In this document: positions 35,901 to 43,648 of the stretch, piece after piece
How the letters are laid out: the number at the start of each line of letters is the position of its first letter
Position numbering within the stretch: position 1 is the stretch's first letter
Assembly (NCBI RefSeq): GCF_900290235.1
Contig: NZ_OLMK01000063.1
Location: 62,001 to 126,000, forward strand
Source: Streptomyces sp. MA5143a
GTDB taxonomy: Bacteria; Actinomycetota; Actinomycetes; Streptomycetales; Streptomycetaceae
Direction of reading: 5' to 3'
DNA: 64,000 nt
Translations under genes and position numbers: made by a program
The notes under the pieces: model-generated
What the model was told of the DNA's origin: nothing
Databases searched by the model: none
The model's input: only the letters and a program-made list of their open reading frames with translations

Positions 35901-36302
35901 CGGGGCGAGTCGAGGTCGGAGCAGTACCGGAGGTTGCTGGCGGAATCCCCGACCGCATCCCCGGCCGCTCCGACGGCCGTCGAGGCCTCGGCGTCCGAGC
36001 TCGTCGCGCAGGACGACTTCCTGGGCTGGGTGAAGGCCCGCGGCCTGCGACTCCCCGACGAGAAGGACGCCTTCCTCACGGAGGCGAACGCGGCACCGGA
36101 TTTCGTGTACCGGCTCCCGGGCGCCAACGTCGCGGTGTTCGTCGACGGCCCCGACACCGAGGTGACCGCGTTGCGCGACGCCGACGCCGAGGAGCGGCTG
36201 TTCGACGCCACCTGGGACGTTGTCCGCTTCCCGCACGACGGCGACTGGGACGCGATCGCCGCCGCGAACTCACGATATTTCGGCTCATCGGCTGCCAACT
36301 GA
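30000..36302 (+). CDS. Ser/Thr kinase - DEAD/DEAH helicase - DUF1998 - nuclease-like fusion protein
   Basis: 2100 residues from GTG 30000 with GAGGAG upstream. Residues 10-285 are a complete Hanks-type kinase: GRGNMGEVH, K44, HRDLKPAN (147-154), DFG (167-169), APE (196-198). After a Pro/Ala linker comes a superfamily-2 helicase: GTGSGKS (451-457), DELH (575-578), GTSATM, and QRSGRAGRSGQ near 1357. Cys pairs CANC...CGFC (about 1656-1675) and GCYECLLTYGNQLDH (about 1926) mark the DUF1998 region. The last 75 residues (PDFVYRLPG...VAVFVDG...VVRFP) resemble a Vsr/DUF559-type PD-(D/E)xK fold. Helicase-DUF1998 architecture recalls MrfA and DISARM DrmA/DrmB; the intact kinase recalls PglW. Head of a defence-like cassette; a phosphorylation-controlled DNA translocase is inferred. 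Confidence 0.88.
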   Translation: MSQELVDGRFRIGRVIGRGNMGEVHRAQDLHAPEGSPERTVAVKTILRRRTGGRIDTGGDTKAVERFAREVNIMRQLDHHPNITRLVAGGIAADCDDLPYLAMEYLDGDSLRDLIEEEPQLPVAWVAAIGAQIAAGLAAAHAKGVVHRDLKPANVMLTRGGTVKVLDFGMGSIVDDPDQTRLTSTGVSVGTARYMAPEQCQAKQVTQAADLYALGCVLYEMLVGVPPFTSESAYELAERHVHQEPSPVRAIRAEVPAELARLVDRLLAKDPANRPADAVTVRDALLPLAVPADDTCLVPVWSERDPTLPLREAAPAPATALPQQPAPVTGSSAGMDVFGVHQALIRDYRSFTEGGTVIRDERVKAYVEKDLDDKSQWPNPWLSLNPFFQGGGTVVELAQQKVLHPECARIFQAKKTEGGTVCDGRPLLLHRHQRDAIDAAASGASYVLTTGTGSGKSLSYIVPIVDKVLRERDEEGPNAPKRVRAIIVYPMNALANSQLRELEKYLRDGYGAGREPVTFARYTGQEDDERRKEIRDNPPDILLTNYVMLELMLTRPADRASLIKMARGLEFLVFDELHTYRGRQGADVALLIRRVREACQADNLQCIGTSATMSTEGTLADQREVVAGVASTLFGTKVRPEHVIGETLVRATGEAPDTVPAERLTSPAPRAYDDLVRDPLARWIEDRFGLAEDDATGRLVRRAPTQIEVAARALHEMSGVDEEQCAEAIRATLEAGSQALNPRNERPLFAFRLHQFLSKGDTVYVTLEDKSSRHLTRSYQLEQPGSGGKSLIPLAFCRECGQEYLTVWRTEKDGEVRYEARRDTSATGGRQGDGYLYVDHEREWPSNVQYAVDDRRLPESWLELDDKGQEVVKRAYRDRVPRAVTVDPFGREGQGELKAAFVPSPFLFCLHCGVAYEQTRGRDFAKLATLDQEGRSSATSLVSASIVRSLKSVPEEALDKKARKLLTFVDNRQDASLQAGHFNDFVQITQLRGALYRAALDAGDDGLHHEELASAVTNALAVSPADYTGESDLPPSLARNAARTLRDVVAFRLYLDLERGWRITMPNLEQTGLLEIDYEDLGWVADKQDRWEGTHQALRDADPALRAEVMKALLDEMRRSLAIDVSYFRDDAFDSLQRASEERLVDPWVLSAADKPRVGTAYPHPSRPGTDRSSLFLSARGKYGKYLRRTDRTFRDLDQDDLQLIITELLKVLTKAGLVKEVEVAPQRTGRYRRASSTTTTGYRVAAQSLVWRAGRGEAGAHDPLTRTYQSGDGPRINTFFLKLYRETADALSGLYAREHTAQVSPEDREAREEAFRKAELKLLYCSPTMELGVDISELNAVMMRNVPPTPANYAQRSGRAGRSGQPALVTTYCATGNSHDQYYFRQPWRMVAGAVAPPRLDLANEDLVLSHLQGIWIAEAGLRLGRSIPDVLDVSYPDSGDRPDPALHLLPDIRDAAHDDGAQRRTVNAALRVLGPLFRDFADTTWWHDDWIDDKVRTVAERFDRAFDRWRSLFRAALDDQYVQNKRRLDYSLTEGDRNRANARRREAETQLNLLMNESVDSKSVLSDFNPYRYLASEGFLPGYSFPRLPLAAYIPTIGRRRGDGDYLQRPRFLAIREFGPGALIYHEGARYQVTRIQLPPDSSGELTTGEARRCANCGYHHEPKEREDRCGFCDETLGAATYGLLHLHTVYTTRRERISSDEEERRRAGFRLETSYRFHDHGIRKGRLNATIADPDGQMAQIAYGDSATVRITNTGRVRARTDEPPGYWLDLADGRWMNDKDASEASGDSSELPLVDADGNERRRKKRVIPFVEDRRNILVVTLDEALPEPIALTLMYALERGIEAAFELEDAELSSELLPPDDGPRRRILFMEAAEGGAGVLRRLQAEDDALAKAASRALEICHFSKDGKDKGDEAHRPGRACALGCYECLLTYGNQLDHAQINRHTVAGLLVRFASARARRESRGESRSEQYRRLLAESPTASPAAPTAVEASASELVAQDDFLGWVKARGLRLPDEKDAFLTEANAAPDFVYRLPGANVAVFVDGPDTEVTALRDADAEERLFDATWDVVRFPHDGDWDAIAAANSRYFGSSAAN

Positions 36303-36330
36303 CCCGTCGATGCCCGACGATGACATCCCA

Positions 36331-36374
36331 CTGACCACGTGCTGACCACTCGCTGACCACTCGCTCACCGCCAC
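36331..36374. repeat. four 11-bp direct repeats between two cassette genes
   Basis: Units CTGACCACGTG, CTGACCACTCG, CTGACCACTCG and CTCACCGCCAC begin at 36331, 36342, 36353 and 36364, an exact 11-bp period. They fill most of the gap between the kinase-helicase stop and the SNF2 helicase start. Confidence 0.75.
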
Positions 36375-36394
36375 CCAGAGGATTGACGATCACC

Positions 36395-39370
36395 ATGGCA
36401 TTCACGTACTCCGCCGGATCCCTGGTGAAGGCCCGCGGCCGCGAGTGGGTCGTACTCCCCGAGAGCGAGCCCGACCTCCTCGTCCTGCGCCCCCTCGGGG
36501 GCTCGGACGACGACATCGCGGCGGTGTTCCCCTTCGAGCCCGTCGAGGAGGCCCGCTTCGCCCCGCCCGAGCCGGCCGACCTGGGCGACCAGCGGGCGGC
36601 CGGTCTGCTGCGCACGGCACTGCGGGTCGGCTTCCGCTCGGGTGCGGGCCCGTTCCGCTCGCTGGCGGGCATCGCCGTGGAGCCGCGCGCGTACCAGCTG
36701 GTGCCGCTGCTGATGGCCCTGCGCCAGAAGACGGTCCGCATGCTGATCTCGGACGACGTCGGTATCGGCAAGACCATCGAGGCGGGACTGATCGCGAGCG
36801 AGATGCTGGCGCAGGGCGAGGCGAGCGGCCTGGCGGTGCTCTGCTCCCCGGCCCTGGCCGAGCAGTGGCAGCAGGAGCTGCGCAGCAAGTTCGGCATCGA
36901 CGCGGAGCTGGTCCTGTCCTCGACGGTGTCGCGCCTGGAGCGCGGCCTGGACCTGGGGCAGTCCCTCTTCGACCGGTACCCGAACGTGATCGTGTCGACC
37001 GACTTCATCAAGTCCACCCGCCACCGCGACGACTTCGTCCGCCACTGCCCCGACCTGGTGATCGTCGACGAGGCCCATACGTGCGTGGCCGCCGACGACA
37101 CCTCGGCGAGCGCCCAGAGCCAGCTCCGCTACGAGCTGCTGCGCCGGGTGGCGGAGGACGCCGATCGGCACCTGCTCCTTGTGACGGCGACCCCGCACAG
37201 CGGCAAGGAGTCGGCGTTCCGCAACCTGCTCGGGCTGGTCAAGCCGGAGCTGGCGCACGTCAACCTGGAGTCGGAGTCGGGCAGGAAGATGCTCGCCCAG
37301 CACTTCGTGGCCCGCAAGCGGGCGGACGTACGCCAGTACCTCACCAAGGAGGACGGCCTGGCGGACGACTCCCTCGCCGAGCGCACCGCCTTCCCCTCGG
37401 ACCGCTACTTCAAGGACGAGACGTACAAGCTGTCCCCCGAGTACCGGGCCCTGCTGGACGACGCGATCGCCTACGCGAGCGAGCGCGTCGAGGAAGCGGG
37501 CGGCCAGGGCAGGCGGGAGGCCCGTATCGCCTGGTGGTCGGCGATCGCGCTGCTGCGCTCACTGGTGTCGTCCCCGGCGGCTGCCGCCCAGACCCTCACG
37601 ACCCGTTCGGCGGCGGCGATCGCGGCGTCGGCCGAGGAGGCCGACAAGCTGGGCGCCCCGCTGAACAGCGACGCGGCGGACAGCGACGCGCTGGAGGGTA
37701 TGGACGTGGCGCCGGGCGCGGAGACGGACGCGGGGTTGGGCGCGGGTCCGGACGCGGGTCCGGTGAAGTCGCAGCTGGCCGAACTGGCGGAGCTGGCAGC
37801 GCAGTTGAAGGGCCCGGAGAAGGACCTGAAACTGAAGACACTCATCAAGCACCTCAAGGGGCTGCTGGCGGACGGTTACAACCCGATCGTCTTCTGCCGC
37901 TACATCCCGACGGCCAAGTACCTGGCCGAGCAGCTCGCGAACGACCCGGAGACGAAGAAGCGCGGCCCTCTGGGCGCGAAGACCGTCGTCAAAGCGGTCA
38001 CGGGTGAACTGTCGCCGCAGCAGCGCATCGAGCGGATCGAGGCGCTGGCGGCGGAGGCCGGCGAGGACGCGGCGGCCCGCCGGGTCCTGATCGCTACGGA
38101 CTGCCTCTCCGAGGGCGTCAACCTCCAGCACCACTTCGACGCCGTCGTCCACTATGACCTGGCCTGGAATCCCACCCGCCACGACCAGCGCGAGGGCCGT
38201 GTCGACCGCTACGGCCAGCGCCGCGACGAGGTCCGCGTCATCACCCTCTACGGCGACGACAACGGCATCGACGGCAAGGTCCTCGAAGTCCTCATCAAGA
38301 AGCACCGTCAGATCAAGAAGGACCTGGGCATCTCGGTCTCCGTCCCCGACGAGCTGTCGACGGGCGTGACGGACGCGATCGTGGAGTGGCTGCTGATGCG
38401 CGGCCGGGAGAACGAGGACGCGCTGTTCAGCGCGGACGCGTTCAAGGTGAGCACGGCGAAGCTCGACAACGACTGGAACTCGGCGGCGGAACGCGAGCGG
38501 CAGTCCCGCTCCCGGTTCGCCCAGCGGTCGATCCACCCGGAGGAGGTGGCCCGCGAGGTCGCCTCGATCCGCGAGGCGCTGGGCGGGGCGGGGGAGATCC
38601 GGACCTTCGTACGGGAGGCGCTGGGCGCGCTCGGCGCGGTGCTGCGAGGCGCCGACGGCGGTGGCGAGTCCGGGGACTTCACCGCACAGGTCGGCGGCAC
38701 CCCGGCGGGCCTGCGGGACGCGCTGGCGCCGGTGGTGGGGGCGGAGATCGTGGAGAAGGACCGCGCGATCCCGTTCCGCGGCGACCCGGCGGTGGCGCGC
38801 GGCGAGGCGGCCCTGGTCCGCACGGACCCGGTGGTCGGCGCCCTCGCGTCCCACGTCCTCAACGCCGCCCTGGACACCCAGGCGGAGGGCGCCCGCCCGG
38901 CCCGCCGCTGCGGGGTGATCACGACGGACGCGGTCAGCACGAGGACGACACTGCTGCTGGTCAGGTATCGCTTCCACTTGACGCTGCCGTCGCGGAGCGG
39001 TGAGCGGCAGCTGGTGGCGGAGGACGCGCGGTTGCTGGCCTTCGAGGGGGCGCCGAGGAATGCGGTGTGGCTGCCTCCGGAGCGGGCGGTGGGCCTGCTG
39101 GACGCGACGGCTTCGGGGAACACGGACCCACACTTCGGGGAGCGCACGATGACCCGAATCCTGGACCAACTCCCGGATGTGAACGCCCACCTGGAGACGT
39201 ACGGCGACGAGCTGGCGGCCGAGCTGGACGCCGCCCACCGCCGGGTGCGGGCCGCGTCCGGCGAGATCGTCCGCGGCCTGTCGGTGACGGCCCAGAAGCC
39301 GGCCGACGTCCTCGGCGCCTACGTCTACCTGCCCGCCACCGCTTCCGTCCCCGCTGGAGTGTCCGCCTGA
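36395..39370 (+). CDS. SNF2-family helicase, DISARM DrmD-like
   Basis: 991 residues from ATG 36395; TTG 36383 is an alternative. The ATPase core has Walker A DVGIGKTIEAG (123-127 GIGKT), DEAH (225-228), the LVTATPHSG motif III and, in the second RecA domain, ATDCLSEGVNLQHHFDAVVHYDLAWNPTRHDQREGRVDRYGQ in consecutive segments. An Ala/Gly/Asp-rich insert lies near residues 405-460. This RapA/HepA-like layout followed directly by an adenine methylase matches class 1 DISARM drmD-drmMI order. It is co-directional with the kinase-helicase (92 bp gap) and its TGA shares one base with the methylase ATG, so coupling is tight. Confidence 0.88.
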   Translation: MAFTYSAGSLVKARGREWVVLPESEPDLLVLRPLGGSDDDIAAVFPFEPVEEARFAPPEPADLGDQRAAGLLRTALRVGFRSGAGPFRSLAGIAVEPRAYQLVPLLMALRQKTVRMLISDDVGIGKTIEAGLIASEMLAQGEASGLAVLCSPALAEQWQQELRSKFGIDAELVLSSTVSRLERGLDLGQSLFDRYPNVIVSTDFIKSTRHRDDFVRHCPDLVIVDEAHTCVAADDTSASAQSQLRYELLRRVAEDADRHLLLVTATPHSGKESAFRNLLGLVKPELAHVNLESESGRKMLAQHFVARKRADVRQYLTKEDGLADDSLAERTAFPSDRYFKDETYKLSPEYRALLDDAIAYASERVEEAGGQGRREARIAWWSAIALLRSLVSSPAAAAQTLTTRSAAAIAASAEEADKLGAPLNSDAADSDALEGMDVAPGAETDAGLGAGPDAGPVKSQLAELAELAAQLKGPEKDLKLKTLIKHLKGLLADGYNPIVFCRYIPTAKYLAEQLANDPETKKRGPLGAKTVVKAVTGELSPQQRIERIEALAAEAGEDAAARRVLIATDCLSEGVNLQHHFDAVVHYDLAWNPTRHDQREGRVDRYGQRRDEVRVITLYGDDNGIDGKVLEVLIKKHRQIKKDLGISVSVPDELSTGVTDAIVEWLLMRGRENEDALFSADAFKVSTAKLDNDWNSAAERERQSRSRFAQRSIHPEEVAREVASIREALGGAGEIRTFVREALGALGAVLRGADGGGESGDFTAQVGGTPAGLRDALAPVVGAEIVEKDRAIPFRGDPAVARGEAALVRTDPVVGALASHVLNAALDTQAEGARPARRCGVITTDAVSTRTTLLLVRYRFHLTLPSRSGERQLVAEDARLLAFEGAPRNAVWLPPERAVGLLDATASGNTDPHFGERTMTRILDQLPDVNAHLETYGDELAAELDAAHRRVRAASGEIVRGLSVTAQKPADVLGAYVYLPATASVPAGVSA

Positions 39371-42300
39371 TGTCCGCCACCACCCGCAACCAGGTGTTCA
39401 CCGCCGTCCACACGGTCGGGGGGCTGCTGCCGGCCGACATGCTGGTACGGATCTCCGAGGGCAAGGTCACCAAGGACCTCAAGGGCCTCGCTCCCGCCGA
39501 CTACCGCATCCCCGGCTCCCGTTCCGTGCGCGACGAGGCGGAGCGGCACTGGGACAACCTCAAGTCGCTCTGGCGCGAGCTGCGCGAGAAGCTGCCCGCC
39601 GCCCCGGAGGCGTCCGTGCCCCCCGACAGCACCGGCTACGCCCAGGCCAACTGGGTGGAGCCGCTGTTCGAGACGCTCGGCTTCGGTCACCTCACCGCGG
39701 TCGACGCGACGGGCATCGCGGCGGACGACGGTACGAAGACGTTCCCCGTCAGCCACCGCCGCGACGACACCCTCGTCCACGTCACCCCCTGGAACACCCC
39801 GCTCAACAAGTACCAGGGCGCCGGCTCCCCCGCCCCGCAGTCCCTGCTACAGGAGGCCCTCAACCGCACCGACGCCCACCTGTGGGCCCTGCTCACCAAC
39901 GGCCGCCAGCTGCGGCTGCTGCGCGACTCCAACGCGCTGGCCACGGCCTCGTACGTCGAGTTCGACCTGGAAGCAATTTTCGACGGTGAGCTGTTCAGCG
40001 AGTTCGTGATCGTGTACCGCCTGCTGCACGCCTCCCGGTTCGAGGCCCGTGACGGCGGCACCCAGTGGACGTGCTGGCTGGAGGTGTGGCGGGACGCCGC
40101 CCTGCGCCTGGGCGCCCGCTTCCTCGACGACATCGGGGAGGGCGTACGTCTCGCGATCACGGAGCTGGGCACGGGCTTCCTCCGACACCCCGCCAACACG
40201 GCCCTGCGCGAGAACTTCGACCGCCACTCATACCACGCGGCACTGCTCCGCCTGGTCTACCGCCTGCTGTTCGTCTTCGTCGCCGAGGACCGCGACGCCC
40301 TCCACCCGCCGTCCGCGACCCTGGAGGCCCGAAACCGCTACGCGAAGTACTTCTCGACGGCCCGGCTGCGCGAACAGTCCCGCCGCCGCCGAGGTACCTC
40401 GCACGCGGACCGCTGGGAGGCGCTCCGCCTGGTCCTGTCCGCCCTGGGTGACGAGGCCGGCCGCCCGGAGCTGGGCCTCCCCGGCCTCGGCGGTCTCTTC
40501 GACGCCACGGAGGCCGACGAGCCGCTGCGCGGCCTCACTCTCACGAACGAGCACCTCATGGCCGCCATACGGCACCTCGCGGTCGTCCGCGACACCGAGG
40601 CCAAGCGCTGGCGGACCGTCGACTACCGCACCCTGGACGCCGAGGAACTCGGCGCGATCTACGAGTCGCTCCTCGCCCTAGTCCCCGAGTACAGCGCGAC
40701 CGAGCGTACCTTCGAGCTCGCGATCCGCGCGGGCAACGAACGCAAGAAGACCGGCTCGTACTACACCCCGAGCCCACTGGTCGACGTGCTGCTCGACTCC
40801 ACGCTCGACCCGGTCATTGACGAGGCACAGCGGCGCGGTGAGCGTGCGGCCGCGGAGGCGGGACGGTCCGACGCCCGGGAAGACATCGTCTTCGAGCTGC
40901 TGTCGCTGACCGTGTGCGACCCGGCCTGTGGCTCCGGGCACTTCCTGGTCGCCGCCGCTCGTCGTATCGCCAAGCGGGTGGCGGCGGTACGGGAGCGCAC
41001 GCCCGAGCCCCCGCCGGAGAAGGTCCGGCACGCGCTGCACGAGGTCATCGCACGGTGCGTGTACGGGGTGGACCTGAACCCGATGGCTGTCGAGCTGGCC
41101 AAGGTGTCGCTGTGGATGGAGGCATTGGAGCCGGGGAAGGCGCTGGGCTTCCTGGACGCCCATGTGAAGCTGGGCAACGGTCTCATCGGGGCCACGCCCG
41201 CGCTGCTTCGGGGTGGGATTCCGGAGCAGGCGTTCAAGGTCGTCGAGGGTGACGACAAGTCGGTGGCCAACGACTGGCTCAAGCGCAACAAGCTGGAGCA
41301 CGAGGGCGTCTACATGCTGGACGCGGCCCTCGACGAGCAGGTGAGCGTCAGCAACGACACGTTCGCGGCCGAGCTGCGTGACGTCGTGGGGAAGGACGAC
41401 GACCCCACGGCGAGGCTGGGCCGCGTGCGGGCGCTCGCCGAGCGGTACCGGACGTGGCAGGAGTCTCCCGCGTACCTCAACGCCCTGCACATCGCGGATG
41501 CGTGGTGTGCCGCGTTCATGTGGGAGAAGACGGAGGATGCGCCCGCGCCGGTGACGCAGCGCGTCTTCCTGTCGCTGCAGAACGCCGAGAGCGAAGGTGC
41601 GCTGCAGGAGACCCACCAGGAGATCGTGCGGCTCAGCCGGGAGTACCGATTCTTCCACTGGCATCTGGAGTTTCCGGATGTGTTCAGCGTGCCTGACCAC
41701 CCGTCGGCGGCGGTGGGGGTTGATCCGGTTACCGGGTGGGCCGGGGGGTTCGATTGTGTGTTGGGGAATCCGCCGTGGGACAAGGTCGACTTCGAGGATA
41801 AGAAGTACTTCAGCGTGGTCGAGCCGTCGCTCGCGGAGATCGCCGGTACGAAGCGGCGTACGGCGATCGCGAAGTGGGCTTCTGAGCACCCCGAGGAGGG
41901 GGCGCGGTATCAGGAGGCTCGGCGGAGGGTGAAGTCGTCGTTCCTGTTCTTGGGGTCTTCGGGGGCTTATCCGCAGTTGCGTAAGGGACTGTCCATCAAG
42001 GGCGTCAACTCCTTGCAAACCGATCAGCTGTTCACCGAGCGGTTCGTGTCCATCACGGCGCCAGAGGGGCGATGCGGCACGGTCGTACCGACACAGATCG
42101 CCACGGGTGCGGGAGCACAGTTCCTGTTCCAGGATCTGACACAGCGGGGTGCGGTGAAGCACCTCTACGACTTCGAGAACGGTAGGCGGGAGAAGTTGTT
42201 CCCGGCAGTGGACTCCCGCTACTCGTTCTCGCTCATCTCCCTCGTTGGGCGTGACCTGACGGAGCCCGCCGCACGGTTTGCGTTCTTCCTCGGTCATCCG

Positions 42301-43506
42301 GATGAACTCGCTGATGGGAAGACCGTGTTCGCACTGTCGCCCGAGGAGATCGCGCTGATCAACCCGAATACGGGGACGCTTCCGGTGTTTCGGAGGCGGA
42401 GGGATGCCGATCTTACGGTTGCCATTCAGCGACGGATCCCGGTTCTTGTCGCAGAGGGACGCGTAGGTGGTGATCCGTGGAACATCACCTTCAAGAACTT
42501 CTTTAACGTGACTGATGACTCCGACCTGTTCCGTGACCTCGGAAGGCTGGAAGCCGCAGGATGGGAGCTTGAGGGGAACGTCTTCGTACGGGACGGGGAG
42601 CGGATGCTGCCCCTCTACGAAGGCAAGATGGCTCACATCTTTGACCACCGATGGAACCGCTACTACGACCTCGGCAACGACGACTACGAGCGCGTTCCGT
42701 TGGAAGACAAGGAGGACGCGCACGGTGTGACGCTGCCGCGTCAGTGGATCAAGGAGAGTGGCCGCATCCCGACGGTACGCAAGGGCAAGGAGGTCACGAT
42801 CGCCGGCGTCGACCTCCGCCTGGAGGAACTGGAGTGGGAGAGAGACTGGCTGCTGGGTTGGCGTGATGTCGCCCGGACGACAGATGAGCGGACTGCGATC
42901 CCGGCGCTTCTGCCGAAGGTCGCCGTGGGCCACACCTTCCCGCTCATGTTTCCAAAGGTCTCCGTCAAGCTGGCCGCCGCCATGGTCGCCGCGCAAAGCT
43001 CCTTGGTTTTCGACTTCGTCGCCCGTCAAAAGGTTGGCGGCATCCACATGGCCCTCATGACCTGGAAGCAACTCCCAGTCCCCCACCCCGACGATCTCGC
43101 CCGCCACACCCGCTTCCTCACACCCCGCACTCTGGAACTCGTCTACTGCGCCTGGGACATGGAGCCCCTCGCTAGGAACCTCGACGACACCGGTGCCCCC
43201 TTCATCTGGAACGAGGACCGCCGCGCCCAGCTCCGCGCCGAACTGGACGCGTACTTCCTCCACCTCTACGGAGTGAACCGAGAGGACGCCGACTACATCC
43301 TGGAGTCCTTCCAGACCGAGAACGGCGGCCTGAAGAACAACGAGATCGCTAAGTACGGCGAGTACCGCACCAAGCGCTTGGTCCTGACCGAGTACGACCG
43401 CATGGCCACGGCCGGACTCACCATGGAGAACCCACTCGTGGACGGCGAGACGTACACATCCACGCTAACCCCACCTCCAGGCAACGGCCCCCGCCACCCT
43501 GCCTGA
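39370..43506 (+). CDS. Eco57I/type IIG-like N6-adenine DNA methylase, DISARM DrmMI-like
   Basis: 1378 residues from ATG 39370 (TGATG overlap). The N-terminal third (ANWVEPLFETLGF, LLTNGRQLRLLRDSN) resembles the nuclease/helical part of type IIG enzymes but I see no convincing catalytic triad. The methylase has YYTPSPLVDVLLD, motif I DPACGSG (517-523), VYGVDLNPMAVELAKVSLW and motif IV NPPW (800-803), so it should make N6-methyladenine. The C-terminal part (from about 41,950) would be the target-recognition region. Bases 41,600-42,600 are visibly lower in third-position GC than the flanks, which suggests exchange of the specificity half. In class 1 DISARM the methylase marks self DNA. Confidence 0.9.
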   Translation: MSATTRNQVFTAVHTVGGLLPADMLVRISEGKVTKDLKGLAPADYRIPGSRSVRDEAERHWDNLKSLWRELREKLPAAPEASVPPDSTGYAQANWVEPLFETLGFGHLTAVDATGIAADDGTKTFPVSHRRDDTLVHVTPWNTPLNKYQGAGSPAPQSLLQEALNRTDAHLWALLTNGRQLRLLRDSNALATASYVEFDLEAIFDGELFSEFVIVYRLLHASRFEARDGGTQWTCWLEVWRDAALRLGARFLDDIGEGVRLAITELGTGFLRHPANTALRENFDRHSYHAALLRLVYRLLFVFVAEDRDALHPPSATLEARNRYAKYFSTARLREQSRRRRGTSHADRWEALRLVLSALGDEAGRPELGLPGLGGLFDATEADEPLRGLTLTNEHLMAAIRHLAVVRDTEAKRWRTVDYRTLDAEELGAIYESLLALVPEYSATERTFELAIRAGNERKKTGSYYTPSPLVDVLLDSTLDPVIDEAQRRGERAAAEAGRSDAREDIVFELLSLTVCDPACGSGHFLVAAARRIAKRVAAVRERTPEPPPEKVRHALHEVIARCVYGVDLNPMAVELAKVSLWMEALEPGKALGFLDAHVKLGNGLIGATPALLRGGIPEQAFKVVEGDDKSVANDWLKRNKLEHEGVYMLDAALDEQVSVSNDTFAAELRDVVGKDDDPTARLGRVRALAERYRTWQESPAYLNALHIADAWCAAFMWEKTEDAPAPVTQRVFLSLQNAESEGALQETHQEIVRLSREYRFFHWHLEFPDVFSVPDHPSAAVGVDPVTGWAGGFDCVLGNPPWDKVDFEDKKYFSVVEPSLAEIAGTKRRTAIAKWASEHPEEGARYQEARRRVKSSFLFLGSSGAYPQLRKGLSIKGVNSLQTDQLFTERFVSITAPEGRCGTVVPTQIATGAGAQFLFQDLTQRGAVKHLYDFENGRREKLFPAVDSRYSFSLISLVGRDLTEPAARFAFFLGHPDELADGKTVFALSPEEIALINPNTGTLPVFRRRRDADLTVAIQRRIPVLVAEGRVGGDPWNITFKNFFNVTDDSDLFRDLGRLEAAGWELEGNVFVRDGERMLPLYEGKMAHIFDHRWNRYYDLGNDDYERVPLEDKEDAHGVTLPRQWIKESGRIPTVRKGKEVTIAGVDLRLEELEWERDWLLGWRDVARTTDERTAIPALLPKVAVGHTFPLMFPKVSVKLAAAMVAAQSSLVFDFVARQKVGGIHMALMTWKQLPVPHPDDLARHTRFLTPRTLELVYCAWDMEPLARNLDDTGAPFIWNEDRRAQLRAELDAYFLHLYGVNREDADYILESFQTENGGLKNNEIAKYGEYRTKRLVLTEYDRMATAGLTMENPLVDGETYTSTLTPPPGNGPRHPA

Positions 43507-43648
43507 CCGAGCGTGTATCCCGGCGTGACGATGTCGCGCCTCGACGAAGTCGCCGACAAGGTCCAGATGGCGGTCACCGGCCAGCCCGAGTGACTGCCGC
43601 GCGCATCCCGACCTCTTCCAACTGCGATAAAGACTCCAGGAGCAGGCG

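Noticed and set aside
36383..36394. TTG 36383 as the SNF2 helicase start
   Set aside because: The purine-rich AGAGGA ends one base before it, which is too close; ATG 36395 has more workable spacing, though the choice is not certain.
43530..43592. 20-codon frame MSRLDEVADKVQMAVTGQPE between the methylase and the 418-aa gene
   Set aside because: Too short and without a ribosome site; could be a remnant or leader peptide, but nothing supports a gene.
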